8,509 bases of DNA from Rubritepida sp. (GCA_014376425.1 JACMRO010000472.1:1-8509); one strand, 5' to 3'. Positions 1 through 7,344 are shown, counted from the first letter of the stretch. Numbers and translations are program-made. The notes: a model not told the origin generated them from the letters alone.

Positions 1-1562
1 AGCGCCACATCGGCATCCTCGGCGGCATAGGCGGTGGCGCGGTCCAGCGGCACCTGGTCGAAGGTGACGCGGCCGCGCCCGGTGCCGGTCACGCTGTCAT
101 AGGTGATGGGGGTGTGGTTGAGGTGCTGCTGCGCCAGGAAGTCGCATGAGTGGCCATGCTTGCCGGCTTCCATGCTGTAGGAGATCAGCATCGTGTCATC
201 GACGGGTGCGAGGCTGACGGCGCCGTTTGCCGGCTGGGCCAGCACTTCGATATCGTATTTGGCGTTGTGCAGCACCTTCACCACGCCGGGGTCGGCCAGC
301 ACCGGACGTAGCATCGCCAGCGCAGCCTCCTGCGACAGTTGGGCCGGCGGCGGCGCACTCAGCATGTCCTGCGTCAATTCGCGGGACGAAACGCCGCCGC
401 CGCCATGCAGCAGGGGGATGTAGGCCGCCCGCCCCGGCGCGGTGGCCAGCGCGATGCCGATAAGGCGGGCCTTGAAGGCATCGATGCTGTCGGTTTCGCA
501 ATCGACCGCCAGCACGCCGTCCACCCCGGCCAGGAAGGCTTCCAGCGCCGCCTCGTCGGTGATCGTGCGATAGGGGCCGAAGGGGATGTCGCCCACCTCC
601 GAAGCCTGCATCGCCGGGGCCGAGACCAGTGCCGGGATGGAGGCCTTCGCACCGCCCAGCCCCAGCCGCGACACCAGGCTGCGAAAGCCCTGCGCCTCGA
701 AGAAGCCGCGCAGCCTGGCCGGCTCCGGCGCCCGCGTCAGCAGCGTCTCGATCGGCGCGGGCAGCGGGCAGGCGTCATCCAGCGCGACCAGGCGGCGGGA
801 GATGCGCGCCTTCTCCGCATGGGCGATCAGCGCCTCGCGCCGCTTGGGCTGCTTGATCTCGCCGGCCCGCGCCAGCAGCGCCTCCAGGTCGCCATACTCG
901 TTGATCAGCTGCGCCGCGGTCTTGATGCCGATGCCCGGCACGCCAGGCACGTTGTCGGTCGCATCGCCGGCCAGCGCCTGCACTTCCACCACCTTGTCCG
1001 GCGTCACGCCGAATTTCTCGAAGACCTCCGGCTCGCGGATCGGCTTCTGCTTGATCGGGTCCAGCATCTGCACGCTGGCGCGGATGAGCTGCATCAGGTC
1101 CTTGTCGGAGCTGACGATGGTGGTGCGGCCGCCTTCGGCCTCCATCGCCTTCGCATAGGCCGCGATCAGGTCATCCGCCTCGTAGCCCGGCTGCTCCAGC
1201 CGCGACACGCAGAAGGCATCGGTCGCGTCGCGGATCAGGGTGAATTGCGGGATCAGTTCGTCCGGCGGGTCCGGCCGATGCGCCTTGTATTCGACGTAGA
1301 TCTCGTTGCGGAAGGTCGCCCTTGCGCTGTCGAACACCACCGCGATGTGGCTGGCGGTGTGGCCTTCCAGGAACTTTGCCAGCATCTGGCAGAAGCCGAA
1401 CACGGCGTTCACATGCGTCCCGTCCGGCCGCACCATCGGCGGCAGCGCATGAAAGGCACGGAAGATGTAGCCCGAGCCGTCGATCAGGATGAGGTGCTTG
1501 TCGGCTGGCGGACACAGTTCGGGATCGCCTGACGGGGCCACCTGCTCAGTGCCCGTCGTCAT
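1..1562 (-). CDS. polA: DNA polymerase I, N-terminal 520 residues (partial, 3' end outside window)
   Basis: DNA polymerase I fills gaps and removes RNA primers during replication and repair in the cytoplasm. The frame is open to the left edge, so only the 5'-nuclease and 3'-5' exonuclease domains are present. The 5'-nuclease domain covers about residues 24-300: LILIDGSGYIFRAFHA with D28, VFDSARATFRNEIY near 77-89, YEADDL with D130/D131, SSDKD at 151-155, and the helix-hairpin-helix GDATDNVPGVPGIG at 199-212. The proofreading domain keeps all three motifs: DCETDSID (D354, E356), HNAKYD (D437) and YAAEDADV (512-519). It should therefore be an active proofreader, unlike the many PolA proteins that lost these residues. 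I chose ATG at 1562, which overlaps the upstream zinc-finger gene by 17 bases; in-frame GTG at 1541 is an alternative. Identity is very sure, the start less so. Confidence 0.97.
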   Translation of the reverse strand, partial: MTTGTEQVAPSGDPELCPPADKHLILIDGSGYIFRAFHALPPMVRPDGTHVNAVFGFCQMLAKFLEGHTASHIAVVFDSARATFRNEIYVEYKAHRPDPPDELIPQFTLIRDATDAFCVSRLEQPGYEADDLIAAYAKAMEAEGGRTTIVSSDKDLMQLIRASVQMLDPIKQKPIREPEVFEKFGVTPDKVVEVQALAGDATDNVPGVPGIGIKTAAQLINEYGDLEALLARAGEIKQPKRREALIAHAEKARISRRLVALDDACPLPAPIETLLTRAPEPARLRGFFEAQGFRSLVSRLGLGGAKASIPALVSAPAMQASEVGDIPFGPYRTITDEAALEAFLAGVDGVLAVDCETDSIDAFKARLIGIALATAPGRAAYIPLLHGGGGVSSRELTQDMLSAPPPAQLSQEAALAMLRPVLADPGVVKVLHNAKYDIEVLAQPANGAVSLAPVDDTMLISYSMEAGKHGHSCDFLAQQHLNHTPITYDSVTGTGRGRVTFDQVPLDRATAYAAEDADVA

Positions 1563-1782
1563 GCCCCACATCCGGGGCCAGCCGGTATGTACGGCTGCAA
1601 TACGGGCAGGTCACCTCGGTGTCCTCGATGCGCAGCATCACAAGCGGATGCCCCAGCGCGCCGCCGCCGCCATCGCATGCCACGGCGCGGCTGCGCGCCG
1701 GCAAAATGTCCTCCGGCGTGATGCCCAGGGTCAGCTTCGGGGTGTAGCCGGTCATCTGTGGGTCGCGCATCGCATTTCTCAT
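1546..1782 (-). CDS. zinc-finger domain protein, zf-CHCC family
   Basis: This is a 78-residue soluble protein. From position 36 it shows C-D-G-G-G-G-A-L-G-H-P, a short strand (VMLRI), then CPYC at 59-62 (C59, C62). This Cys-His-Cys-Cys layout is the zf-CHCC zinc-binding fold, related to the mitochondrial complex I subunit NDUFS6. Proteins of this family are common in alphaproteobacteria and usually 60-80 residues long; their bacterial role is not well defined. The tail is His/Asp-rich (GHDDGH). The gene lies directly upstream of polA and overlaps its start by 17 bases, so the two are probably co-transcribed. ATG at 1782 has a G-rich stretch (GGACGGG) just ahead of it; in-frame ATGs at 1770 and 1755 are possible, and the conserved domain is included whichever is used. 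Confidence 0.85.
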   Translation of the reverse strand: MRNAMRDPQMTGYTPKLTLGITPEDILPARSRAVACDGGGGALGHPLVMLRIEDTEVTCPYCSRTYRLAPDVGHDDGH

Positions 1783-1865
1783 CCCGTCCACGACAGGGAA
1801 TACCGCGAAAGTCACCGCGGGGCCATGGGGATGGACCGCGCCACGCCCCACCCATATGGCGAGGC

Positions 1866-2942
1866 ATGCTGCCATTCCAGACCGTGCGGGTGCCGGCCCT
1901 GCTGACCGCGGCGTTGCTGGCGCTGGCCGCCTGCGCACCGCAGTCCCGCCCCGCCGGCCCCGCCATCCGCGCCGCCGCCATCGAGCCCTACTCCCCGCCG
2001 CCACAACCCCAACGCCCAAGCCTCTGGGCCTGGGAGCCGCCGCGACCGCCACCGCAGCCCGCCGGCCCGGCACCGGCCGAGGCGCTGACGATGCAGGACG
2101 GCACCAGGCTCGCCCTGCGGGTCTGGGCCCCCACCGGCCCGCCGCGCGCGGTGGTGCTGGCGCTGCACGGCTTCGGCGATCATGGCGGCAACTCCCTGAT
2201 CGAGGGCGCGCCGCTGCTCAACGCCGCCGGCGTGCAGGTCTATGGCTACGATCAGCGCGGCTTCGGCTATTCCAGCCACCGCGGCATCTGGCCGGGCATG
2301 GATACGCTGGTGGGGGATGCGCGCGCCGCCGCCGCCCTGATCGCGGCCCGCCATCCCGGCCTGCCGCTCTACCTGCTGGGCGAGAGCCTGGGCGCCAGCG
2401 TGGCCCTGCTGGCCGGAACCGGGCCCCTGCCGGTACGCGGCATCATTCTCTCGGCCCCCGCGGTGATGGGCCGCCGCCAGCTGCCAGCCGTGGTCAGCGC
2501 GGCGATCGACGGGCTGGTCTGGCTGATGCCGGCCATGGCGATGCAGGCCAGCGCCGGCGGCCTGGCCGCCAGCGACAACCGCGCCGCCCTGGAACGTTTC
2601 GGCCGCGATCCGCTGACCCTGCGCGAGGTGCGGCTCGACCTGGTCGGCGGCGTGCTGGACGGGATGGATGCGGCCGTGGCGGCGCTGCCGCAATGCTGCA
2701 CGGTGCCCACCCTGATCCTCACGGGCGGCCAGGACCAGGTGGTGCCCACGCGCATCGCCCGGCAGGTCCTGCGGGCGCTGCCGCCCCGGGCCGACCGCCG
2801 CATCCTGCACTACCCCGATGGCTGGCACCTGCTGCTGCGCGACGCGATCCGCCCGCGTGTCGCAGCCGACATCATCGCCTGGATGGATGATCAACAGGCG
2901 CCCCTGGCGGCCGAGATGGCGGCCCGCGCCTGGCTGCGCTGA
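1866..2942 (+). CDS. alpha/beta hydrolase lipoprotein, monoacylglycerol-lipase/S33-like
   Basis: A 358-residue predicted lipoprotein esterase or lipase. The N-terminus is a lipoprotein signal (VRVPALLTAALLALAAC) with lipobox L20-A21-A22-C23. A Pro-rich tether follows (about 25-70), then a complete Hydrolase_4/serine aminopeptidase S33-type fold. The oxyanion-loop motif is HGFGDHGG (101-108), and DQRGFGYS (129-136) is typical of monoacylglycerol lipases. The nucleophile elbow is GESLG with S174; D290 (GGQDQVVP) and H321 (DGWHLL) complete the triad. FGRDPLT (245-251) also matches this family. Likely substrates are monoacylglycerols, lysophospholipids or other small esters at the membrane, but the sequence does not settle this. 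ATG at 1866 was chosen because it starts the signal peptide; upstream in-frame sequence looks non-coding. The ribosome binding site is weak (GAGG very close to ATG). It is divergent from the zinc-finger/polA pair and convergent with dadA. Confidence 0.9.
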   Translation: MLPFQTVRVPALLTAALLALAACAPQSRPAGPAIRAAAIEPYSPPPQPQRPSLWAWEPPRPPPQPAGPAPAEALTMQDGTRLALRVWAPTGPPRAVVLALHGFGDHGGNSLIEGAPLLNAAGVQVYGYDQRGFGYSSHRGIWPGMDTLVGDARAAAALIAARHPGLPLYLLGESLGASVALLAGTGPLPVRGIILSAPAVMGRRQLPAVVSAAIDGLVWLMPAMAMQASAGGLAASDNRAALERFGRDPLTLREVRLDLVGGVLDGMDAAVAALPQCCTVPTLILTGGQDQVVPTRIARQVLRALPPRADRRILHYPDGWHLLLRDAIRPRVAADIIAWMDDQQAPLAAEMAARAWLR

Positions 2943-2955
2943 GGGCATTGCCGTA

Positions 2956-3000
2956 GCCCGGCGGCCGCGCCACCTCCGGGCCGGCGGTCCAGCCCCGCCG
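2956..3000. terminator. two adjacent GC hairpins between convergent genes, possible terminator
   Basis: The 59-base gap between the hydrolase stop and the dadA stop holds two directly adjacent inverted repeats. GCCCGG (2956-2961) pairs with CCGGGC (2976-2981) over a 14-base loop. CGGCGG (2982-2987) pairs with CCGCCG (2995-3000) over a 7-base loop. Neither is followed by a T-run on either strand, so a classical intrinsic terminator is not shown. In DNA this GC-rich such stems arise easily by chance. The position between converging genes is the main argument. Confidence 0.25.
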
Positions 3001-3001
3001 A

Positions 3002-4246
3002 TCAGGCGCGGAGCCCGTCCATCTCGATCGGCGCCGGCCGGCCACCCAGCAGCTCGGTCACAACCGCCGCGCTGCCCATCGCCAGGGTGAAGCCCAGTGA
3101 GCCCTGCCCGAGATTCAGGTGGAGATTGGGCCAGCGCGCGCTCGGTCCCAGCATCGGCAGGCCGGTGGGGGTGGAAGGGCGCAGCCCGGTCCAGGGCCGC
3201 AGCACCGTCCAGTCCGCGGCGTCCGGGAAGGCCCCGCGCGCCAGCCGCAGCAAGGTGTCCAGCCGGCGGTTGTCGAAGCCCGCATCGTTACCGACCACAT
3301 CGGCCATGCCTGCCACCCGCAGATCCGTCCCCAGCCGGGCATACACCACCTTGGCCGCGGCATCGGTGATCGAGATCGAAGGCGCTGTTCCGGTGATTGG
3401 CAGGGTGAGGGAATAGTCCTTCAAGGGCTGGATCGGCAGATCGAGCCCCAACGGCGAGGCCAGGGCACGCGCGCCGTTGCCCAGGGCGAGGACGAAGGCA
3501 TCCGCCTCATGCACGCCCGCCGACGTGGCGGCGCCCACCACCCGGCCGCCGGCCGTCAGCAACTGCGTGACCGGCGTGCTGTAGTGGAAGGCGACATCGA
3601 AATTCGAGCTGCGCAACAGGCGCTCCAGCCCCAGGCAAAACAGGTGGCAGTCGCCCGCATCCTCGCCCGGGGTGTGGATGCCGCCCGCCAGGCGGGGCGC
3701 GATATTGGCCAGCGAAGGCTCCAGCGCCACGCATTCGGCGGCGGTCAGCGCGTGCTGCACGCTGCCCATGGCCGCTTGCGACGCCATCTGGCGGCGGGCA
3801 CCCTCCATGCTGGAACCGTCCGAATGCACCACCAGCTTGCCGCTGCGGGCGAAGGCGAAATCGATCGCCTCGCGCTCCACCAGTTCATGCAGCCCGGCGC
3901 GGGACAGATGGGCGAGGCGCAGCAGGGCATGGGTGGTGCGCGCGGCGATGGGGGCGTTACAGGCGCGCAGGAACTGCAACAGCCAGCGCATCTGGCTCCA
4001 GGTGAAATCGGGCCGGAAGCGCAAAGGCCCGTCGCGGTCCAGCAACCACCCCGGCACCTTCTGCATAACGCCGGGGCCGGCGAACGGCACGACATAATTG
4101 TAGGAGAGCTGGCCGCCATTGGCCTGGCTGGTCTGCGTGGCCGCCCCGCGCGCACCGTCGAGCACGGCGACGCGATGGCCGTCGCGCGCCAGCAGATAAG
4201 CGGTGGTGAGGCCGACGACGCCGGCCCCCAGCACGATCACACGCAT
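3002..4246 (-). CDS. dadA: D-amino acid dehydrogenase (DadA, FAD-dependent)
   Basis: A 414-residue FAD enzyme of the DAO/DadA family; E. coli DadA has 432 residues. DadA oxidatively deaminates D-amino acids, chiefly D-alanine, to 2-oxo acids and ammonia, passing electrons to the respiratory chain at the inner membrane. The Rossmann motif is at the N-terminus: VIVLGAGVVG with G7, G9, G12, and D30 at the end of the second strand. The DadA-type FAD loop TSQANGGQLS (39-48) follows. GDCHLF, PLKDYSLTLPI, WTGLRP (352-357) and GQGSLGF (380-386) all have close counterparts in E. coli DadA. ATG at 4246 was chosen because the FAD motif begins at once, as in E. coli; an ATG 27 bases upstream adds only MAVPGPRHA. 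No alanine racemase (dadX) is nearby. It lies 66 bases downstream of the small lipoprotein gene in the same direction. Substrate range cannot be read from the sequence. Confidence 0.92.
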   Translation of the reverse strand: MRVIVLGAGVVGLTTAYLLARDGHRVAVLDGARGAATQTSQANGGQLSYNYVVPFAGPGVMQKVPGWLLDRDGPLRFRPDFTWSQMRWLLQFLRACNAPIAARTTHALLRLAHLSRAGLHELVEREAIDFAFARSGKLVVHSDGSSMEGARRQMASQAAMGSVQHALTAAECVALEPSLANIAPRLAGGIHTPGEDAGDCHLFCLGLERLLRSSNFDVAFHYSTPVTQLLTAGGRVVGAATSAGVHEADAFVLALGNGARALASPLGLDLPIQPLKDYSLTLPITGTAPSISITDAAAKVVYARLGTDLRVAGMADVVGNDAGFDNRRLDTLLRLARGAFPDAADWTVLRPWTGLRPSTPTGLPMLGPSARWPNLHLNLGQGSLGFTLAMGSAAVVTELLGGRPAPIEMDGLRA

Positions 4247-4312
4247 GGCGTGGCGTGGTCCCGGTACGGCCACGGCGCAGCATGCGCCGTGCCCGCAAGC
4301 CAGGTCAGACGC

Positions 4313-4618
4313 TCAGCGGCAGGCGACTTCGGGCCGACCCTCGCGCGTGGTAGGCATTGCCACCGGCCGCGTGCCGGGCGGGCAGCCCACGCCGCGGCTG
4401 GCGCCCGGCGCGTATTCGATGGTCGGCCGGCCATCGCCCATGTCACCGGTCACCCGCGCCGTGCCGCCGCCGGCATTCTGGCCCGAACCCGGCTGCGCTG
4501 CACGCAGCGCCTGTGCAGGATCGCCCATATTGGCGTTGTTGGGGCTCACGCCCGTGCCGGCACCGGGCGCACAGGCGAACAAGGGGGCCGCCAGGGCCAG
4601 GAGAAAAAACTTGCGCAT
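4313..4618 (-). CDS. small hypothetical lipoprotein
   Basis: I do not recognise this 101-residue protein. It begins MRKFFLLALAAPLFAC: a charged start, a hydrophobic stretch and a likely lipobox L13-F14-A15-C16. Phe at -2 is unusual for a lipobox, so cleavage by signal peptidase I is an alternative. The mature part is rich in Gly, Ala, Pro and Asn, and low in predicted structure up to about residue 60. Two cysteines remain, C79 (VGCPPG) and C100 (next to last), which could form a disulfide in the periplasm. A TGAGGA ribosome binding site lies 6 bases ahead of the ATG, which supports translation. It sits between the hybrid kinase gene (116 bases upstream) and dadA (66 bases downstream), all on the minus strand. 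Function unknown. Confidence 0.75.
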   Translation of the reverse strand: MRKFFLLALAAPLFACAPGAGTGVSPNNANMGDPAQALRAAQPGSGQNAGGGTARVTGDMGDGRPTIEYAPGASRGVGCPPGTRPVAMPTTREGRPEVACR

Positions 4619-4624
4619 CGTATG

Positions 4625-4630
4625 TCCTCA
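4625..4630 (-). promoter_or_regulatory. ribosome binding site of the small lipoprotein gene
   Basis: On the minus strand TGAGGA lies 6 bases before the ATG at 4618. It is the clearest Shine-Dalgarno sequence in the window and fixes the start of the small lipoprotein gene. Confidence 0.7.
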
Positions 4631-4659
4631 TTTGCTCATGCAGGCCTGCCGGGTCGGAA

Positions 4660-4701
4660 CCATTCGCCTCACAGCACCCACATCCCGGCCAGGCCGAATG
4701 G
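4660..4701. repeat. inverted repeat upstream of the small lipoprotein gene
   Basis: CCATTCG at 4660-4666 is the exact reverse complement of CGAATGG at 4695-4701. Inside, CCT and AGG can add three more pairs past a single unpaired base. The arms lie in the 116-base gap between the kinase stop and the small lipoprotein start, 42-83 bases upstream of that ATG. It could be an operator, a 5'-leader stem or a kinase terminator; no T-run follows. The arms are less GC-rich than the surroundings. A separate 10-base perfect palindrome, GCAGGCCTGC, lies at 4640-4649, between this repeat and the ribosome binding site. Confidence 0.4.
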
Positions 4702-4734
4702 ACGCGCTGCGCGGCGATACCAACTAGAAAGAGG

Positions 4735-7344
4735 TTAACCGCTGTCAGAAGGCGCAGCAAGCGCGATCTCACTGGCCTGCCCGGCCGCCGCGGCCAGCCG
4801 CAATCGCTCCAGCAGCACGCCGCGCCGCACCGGTTTGGTCAGGTATTCATCCATGCCCGCCTCGCGGCACTGCGACTCGTACGCCGCCCCGGCGGCCGCC
4901 GTCAGGCCGATGATGCGGGTGTGGCGGTTCGGCCCCGCCACCGCCCGGATCTGCCGCGTCGCCTCCAGCCCGTCCATCACCGGCATCTGCACATCCATCA
5001 GGATGGCGGCATACTGTGCGCGGCGCGCCGCAGCCACCGCCCGCGCCCCGTCCGCCGCCACATCGACCTGGTAGCCCGCGGCATCGAGGATACTGCGGAT
5101 GACCATCTGGTTGGTCTCGTTATCCTCAACCAGGAGCACCGCGTGGGGCGGGCCGGGCGGGGCTTGCGCGGGGCTCTGCGCGGGCGGTGGTGCCAGCACC
5201 GCCAGCAGCGCCTGGCGCAGCCGCGCCGGCAGGACGGGCTTGAGCAGCACAGGGGGCCCGGGCGAGTCCCCGGGCAGGTTCCCGAGCGGGGCATCGGGTG
5301 CGGCATCGGGCGCGACATCGGCCGCGGCACAGCACAGGATAAAGGCCAGGCCAGGCCGGGCGGCCCGCAGCCGTGCCGCCAGCGCAAGCCCGCTACCGCC
5401 GCCCATCGGATGCGCGATCAACGCCAGCCGAGCATCGCCCAAGGCCGCCAGCGCCGCCGCCTCATCCGCCGCCAGCAATGGGCGGCAGCCCAATTGTTCC
5501 AGCGCCGCCGCCATCATCGCACGCGCCCGCGCCCCTGGGTCGACGAAAAGTACCGGCACGCCCGCCAGCGCCGCCGCCGGCTCGGGCCGGGCTTCGGCCG
5601 AGCGGCCCATCAGGACGCTGAACTCGAATACACTGCCGCCGCCGCGCGGCAGGGTCACGTCGCGAGGGCCGGCCACAACCGTGCCGTCCAGCCGCTCGGC
5701 CAGGGCCCGGCAGATCGCCAGCCCCAGGCCGGTGCCGCCATAACGCCGGCGGATCGACGCGTCCGCCTGGGGAAAGCGCTCGAACAGATGCGGCAGCTGC
5801 GCCGGGTCGATACCGATGCCGGTGTCGGTGATGGTGCCGGTCAGGCGCATGTTCTGCCCCTCCGGCCGGGCCGCCAGCGCCACCTCGATGCAGCCATGCT
5901 CGGTGAACTTCACCGCGTTGCCCACCAGGTTGAACAGGATCTGCCGGAACCGCCCCGGGTCGCCCAGCACGCGCGGCGGCAGGTCCGGCGCCAGCGCCAC
6001 CAGCATGTCCACGCCGCGTCCGGCAGCGCCCGGCGCATAGAGATCGACGATGGTCGACAGCTCCGCCTCCGGGTCGAACGGCACCCGTTCGGTCGTGATC
6101 TCGCCCGCTTCCAGCCTGGAGACCTCCAGGATGTCGTTCAGCACCAGCAGCAGGTGGTCGGCGCTGCGCTGGATGGTCTGCGCATGGCGGCGCTGCACCG
6201 GGTCCAGCCGGCTGTCCAGCAGCAGCCCGGTCATGCCGATCACGCCGTTCATCGGCGTGCGGATCTCATGGCTCATCGATGCCAGGAATTCCTCCTTGGC
6301 GCGGGCGCCGGCATCCGCGGCCTGGCCGCTGTCGCGCAGCGCCTGGCTCTGCGCCTGCAGCGCGCGCGACTGGCGCAGCAGCAGCCAGAGCCCCGCCAGC
6401 ACCAGCACCGCGGTGCCCGACATCGACACCGCCAGCAGCTCCGCCAGCCGTTGCGACCCGGCCCAGGCGGCAGCGCGGCTGCGCGTCACCTCGACCAGCA
6501 TCAGCCCCTGCGCCGCGGTGGCGAAGGCGGCCAGCACCTCCTGCCCCGCCGCGTCGGGGCCGGCGAAACTGCCCCGGTCGCGCATCGGCAGCTCACGGAA
6601 CGGCCAGGCGGAGGGATGCAACTGACCGATGCCCTCCAGCCTGCCGTCGCCGCGCGCCAGCAGCGCGCCGTTGGCCGACTGCACCCGCACCTCGACGCCG
6701 AACCTCTCGGCAATGCGCTGCGCCAGGCCGCTCAGATGATCGGGGTTGAGCAGGCCGATGACAGCGCCCTCGAATTCGCCGCGCGCCCCACGCTGGGCGT
6801 GCGCCAGCGGGATCGACCACAGCCCGATCTCGTCGACCCGCCGCGCACCGACCGCGAGGAACCGCCCGGCCTCCGGCGCGCCCAGGCGCCAGCCCTGCCC
6901 GCTCAGCCGCAGGGCGCGGAACCACTCGCGGTCGTCGAGCCGGAAGCCGACCAGCGCCGGCCCGGATGCCTGCCGCACCCTCCCGGCGGCGTCTGTCAGC
7001 ACCATGGCGCGCAGCTGCGGCAGCTCCTGCATCGCCGCCATCAGTTCGGCGGGAAAGCCGCCCCCCTCGCGGCCACGCGCTGCCTCCTGCATGGCAAGCT
7101 CGACCGTCTGCGTGACGCGCGAGATCTGGTCGGCCAGGGTATCAGCCAGGCTCGCGGTCAGCGTCGCCGCTTCGGTGGCCGCATCCTGCTGGGCGCGACG
7201 CATCACGATGGTGTAGATGGAAACCAGCGCAATGATCAGCAGACAGGCCGCCACACCGAACAGCCGCCACGGCCGCGCCATGGGCAATGCCGGCCCTGGC
7301 GGACGGCTGGGGGTGGGCGCGGGCGCCTGGTTCGGTTCGCTCAT
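4735..7344 (-). CDS. hybrid sensor histidine kinase with Cache-like sensor and two receivers, the first degenerate
   Basis: An 869-residue inner-membrane hybrid kinase. In order: a Pro-rich cytoplasmic start, TM1 (about 28-48), a periplasmic region of about 250 residues resembling a double Cache domain (REWF at 139-142), TM2 (304-323), a short coiled linker, and HisKA with SHEIRTPMN and phospho-acceptor H359. HATPase_c follows: N box NLVGNAVKFTE (N476), DTGIGID (507-513), and GGTGLGLAI from about 536. The first receiver (about 595-718) lacks the phospho-acceptor: Ala644 stands where Asp is expected, although K702 (LLKP) remains. The second receiver (about 735-855) is complete: E740/D741, D784 (ILMDVQMPVMDG), T815 and K837 (YLTKP). 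There is no HPt domain and no response regulator nearby. Start is uncertain: ATG 7344 (used), 7281 just before TM1, or 7362/7425 upstream; none has a good ribosome binding site. Divergent from the binding-protein gene. The ligand is unknown; amino acids are a guess from context. Confidence 0.93.
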   Translation of the reverse strand: MSEPNQAPAPTPSRPPGPALPMARPWRLFGVAACLLIIALVSIYTIVMRRAQQDAATEAATLTASLADTLADQISRVTQTVELAMQEAARGREGGGFPAELMAAMQELPQLRAMVLTDAAGRVRQASGPALVGFRLDDREWFRALRLSGQGWRLGAPEAGRFLAVGARRVDEIGLWSIPLAHAQRGARGEFEGAVIGLLNPDHLSGLAQRIAERFGVEVRVQSANGALLARGDGRLEGIGQLHPSAWPFRELPMRDRGSFAGPDAAGQEVLAAFATAAQGLMLVEVTRSRAAAWAGSQRLAELLAVSMSGTAVLVLAGLWLLLRQSRALQAQSQALRDSGQAADAGARAKEEFLASMSHEIRTPMNGVIGMTGLLLDSRLDPVQRRHAQTIQRSADHLLLVLNDILEVSRLEAGEITTERVPFDPEAELSTIVDLYAPGAAGRGVDMLVALAPDLPPRVLGDPGRFRQILFNLVGNAVKFTEHGCIEVALAARPEGQNMRLTGTITDTGIGIDPAQLPHLFERFPQADASIRRRYGGTGLGLAICRALAERLDGTVVAGPRDVTLPRGGGSVFEFSVLMGRSAEARPEPAAALAGVPVLFVDPGARARAMMAAALEQLGCRPLLAADEAAALAALGDARLALIAHPMGGGSGLALAARLRAARPGLAFILCCAAADVAPDAAPDAPLGNLPGDSPGPPVLLKPVLPARLRQALLAVLAPPPAQSPAQAPPGPPHAVLLVEDNETNQMVIRSILDAAGYQVDVAADGARAVAAARRAQYAAILMDVQMPVMDGLEATRQIRAVAGPNRHTRIIGLTAAAGAAYESQCREAGMDEYLTKPVRRGVLLERLRLAAAAGQASEIALAAPSDSG
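5291..5326. repeat. three 12-base tandem repeats inside the kinase gene
   Basis: Three imperfect direct repeats of 12 bases (gcatcgggtgcg, gcatcgggcgcg, acatcggccgcg) lie end to end and in frame. They encode repeated Ala-Pro-Asp-Ala units at about kinase residues 673-685. This falls in the first receiver, where helix 4 normally lies, and forms part of an Ala/Pro/Asp/Gly-rich low-complexity loop. Confidence 0.7.

Noticed and set aside
339..1532. A 397-codon plus-strand open frame opposite polA
   Set aside because: Composition is Arg/Gln/His-rich and shadow-like, while the minus strand gives clear PolA motifs throughout.
1783..1865. Divergent promoter between the zinc-finger gene and the hydrolase
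   Set aside because: The 83-base gap must hold promoter activity for at least one gene, but I could not find a convincing -35/-10 pair. CCATATGG at 1852-1859 is a short palindrome only.
1546..2073. Long 175-codon version of the zinc-finger gene
   Set aside because: The added N-terminus is Arg/Ala-rich, runs into the hydrolase gene on the other strand and is absent from the usual 60-80-residue family; ATG 1782 is preferred.
1812..2948. A 378-codon minus-strand open frame opposite the hydrolase
   Set aside because: The hydrolase has a full catalytic triad and signal sequence; the antisense product has a Gln/Gly/Arg-rich shadow composition.
3119..4738. A 539-codon plus-strand open frame opposite dadA and the small lipoprotein
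   Set aside because: It runs across two real genes and their gap, has no domain, and is typical of antisense frames in GC-rich DNA.
7217..7342. Upstream extension of the binding protein to ATG 7217
   Set aside because: It would add 42 residues unlike a signal peptide start and lies deep inside the kinase gene; ATG 7343 or 7280 fits better.
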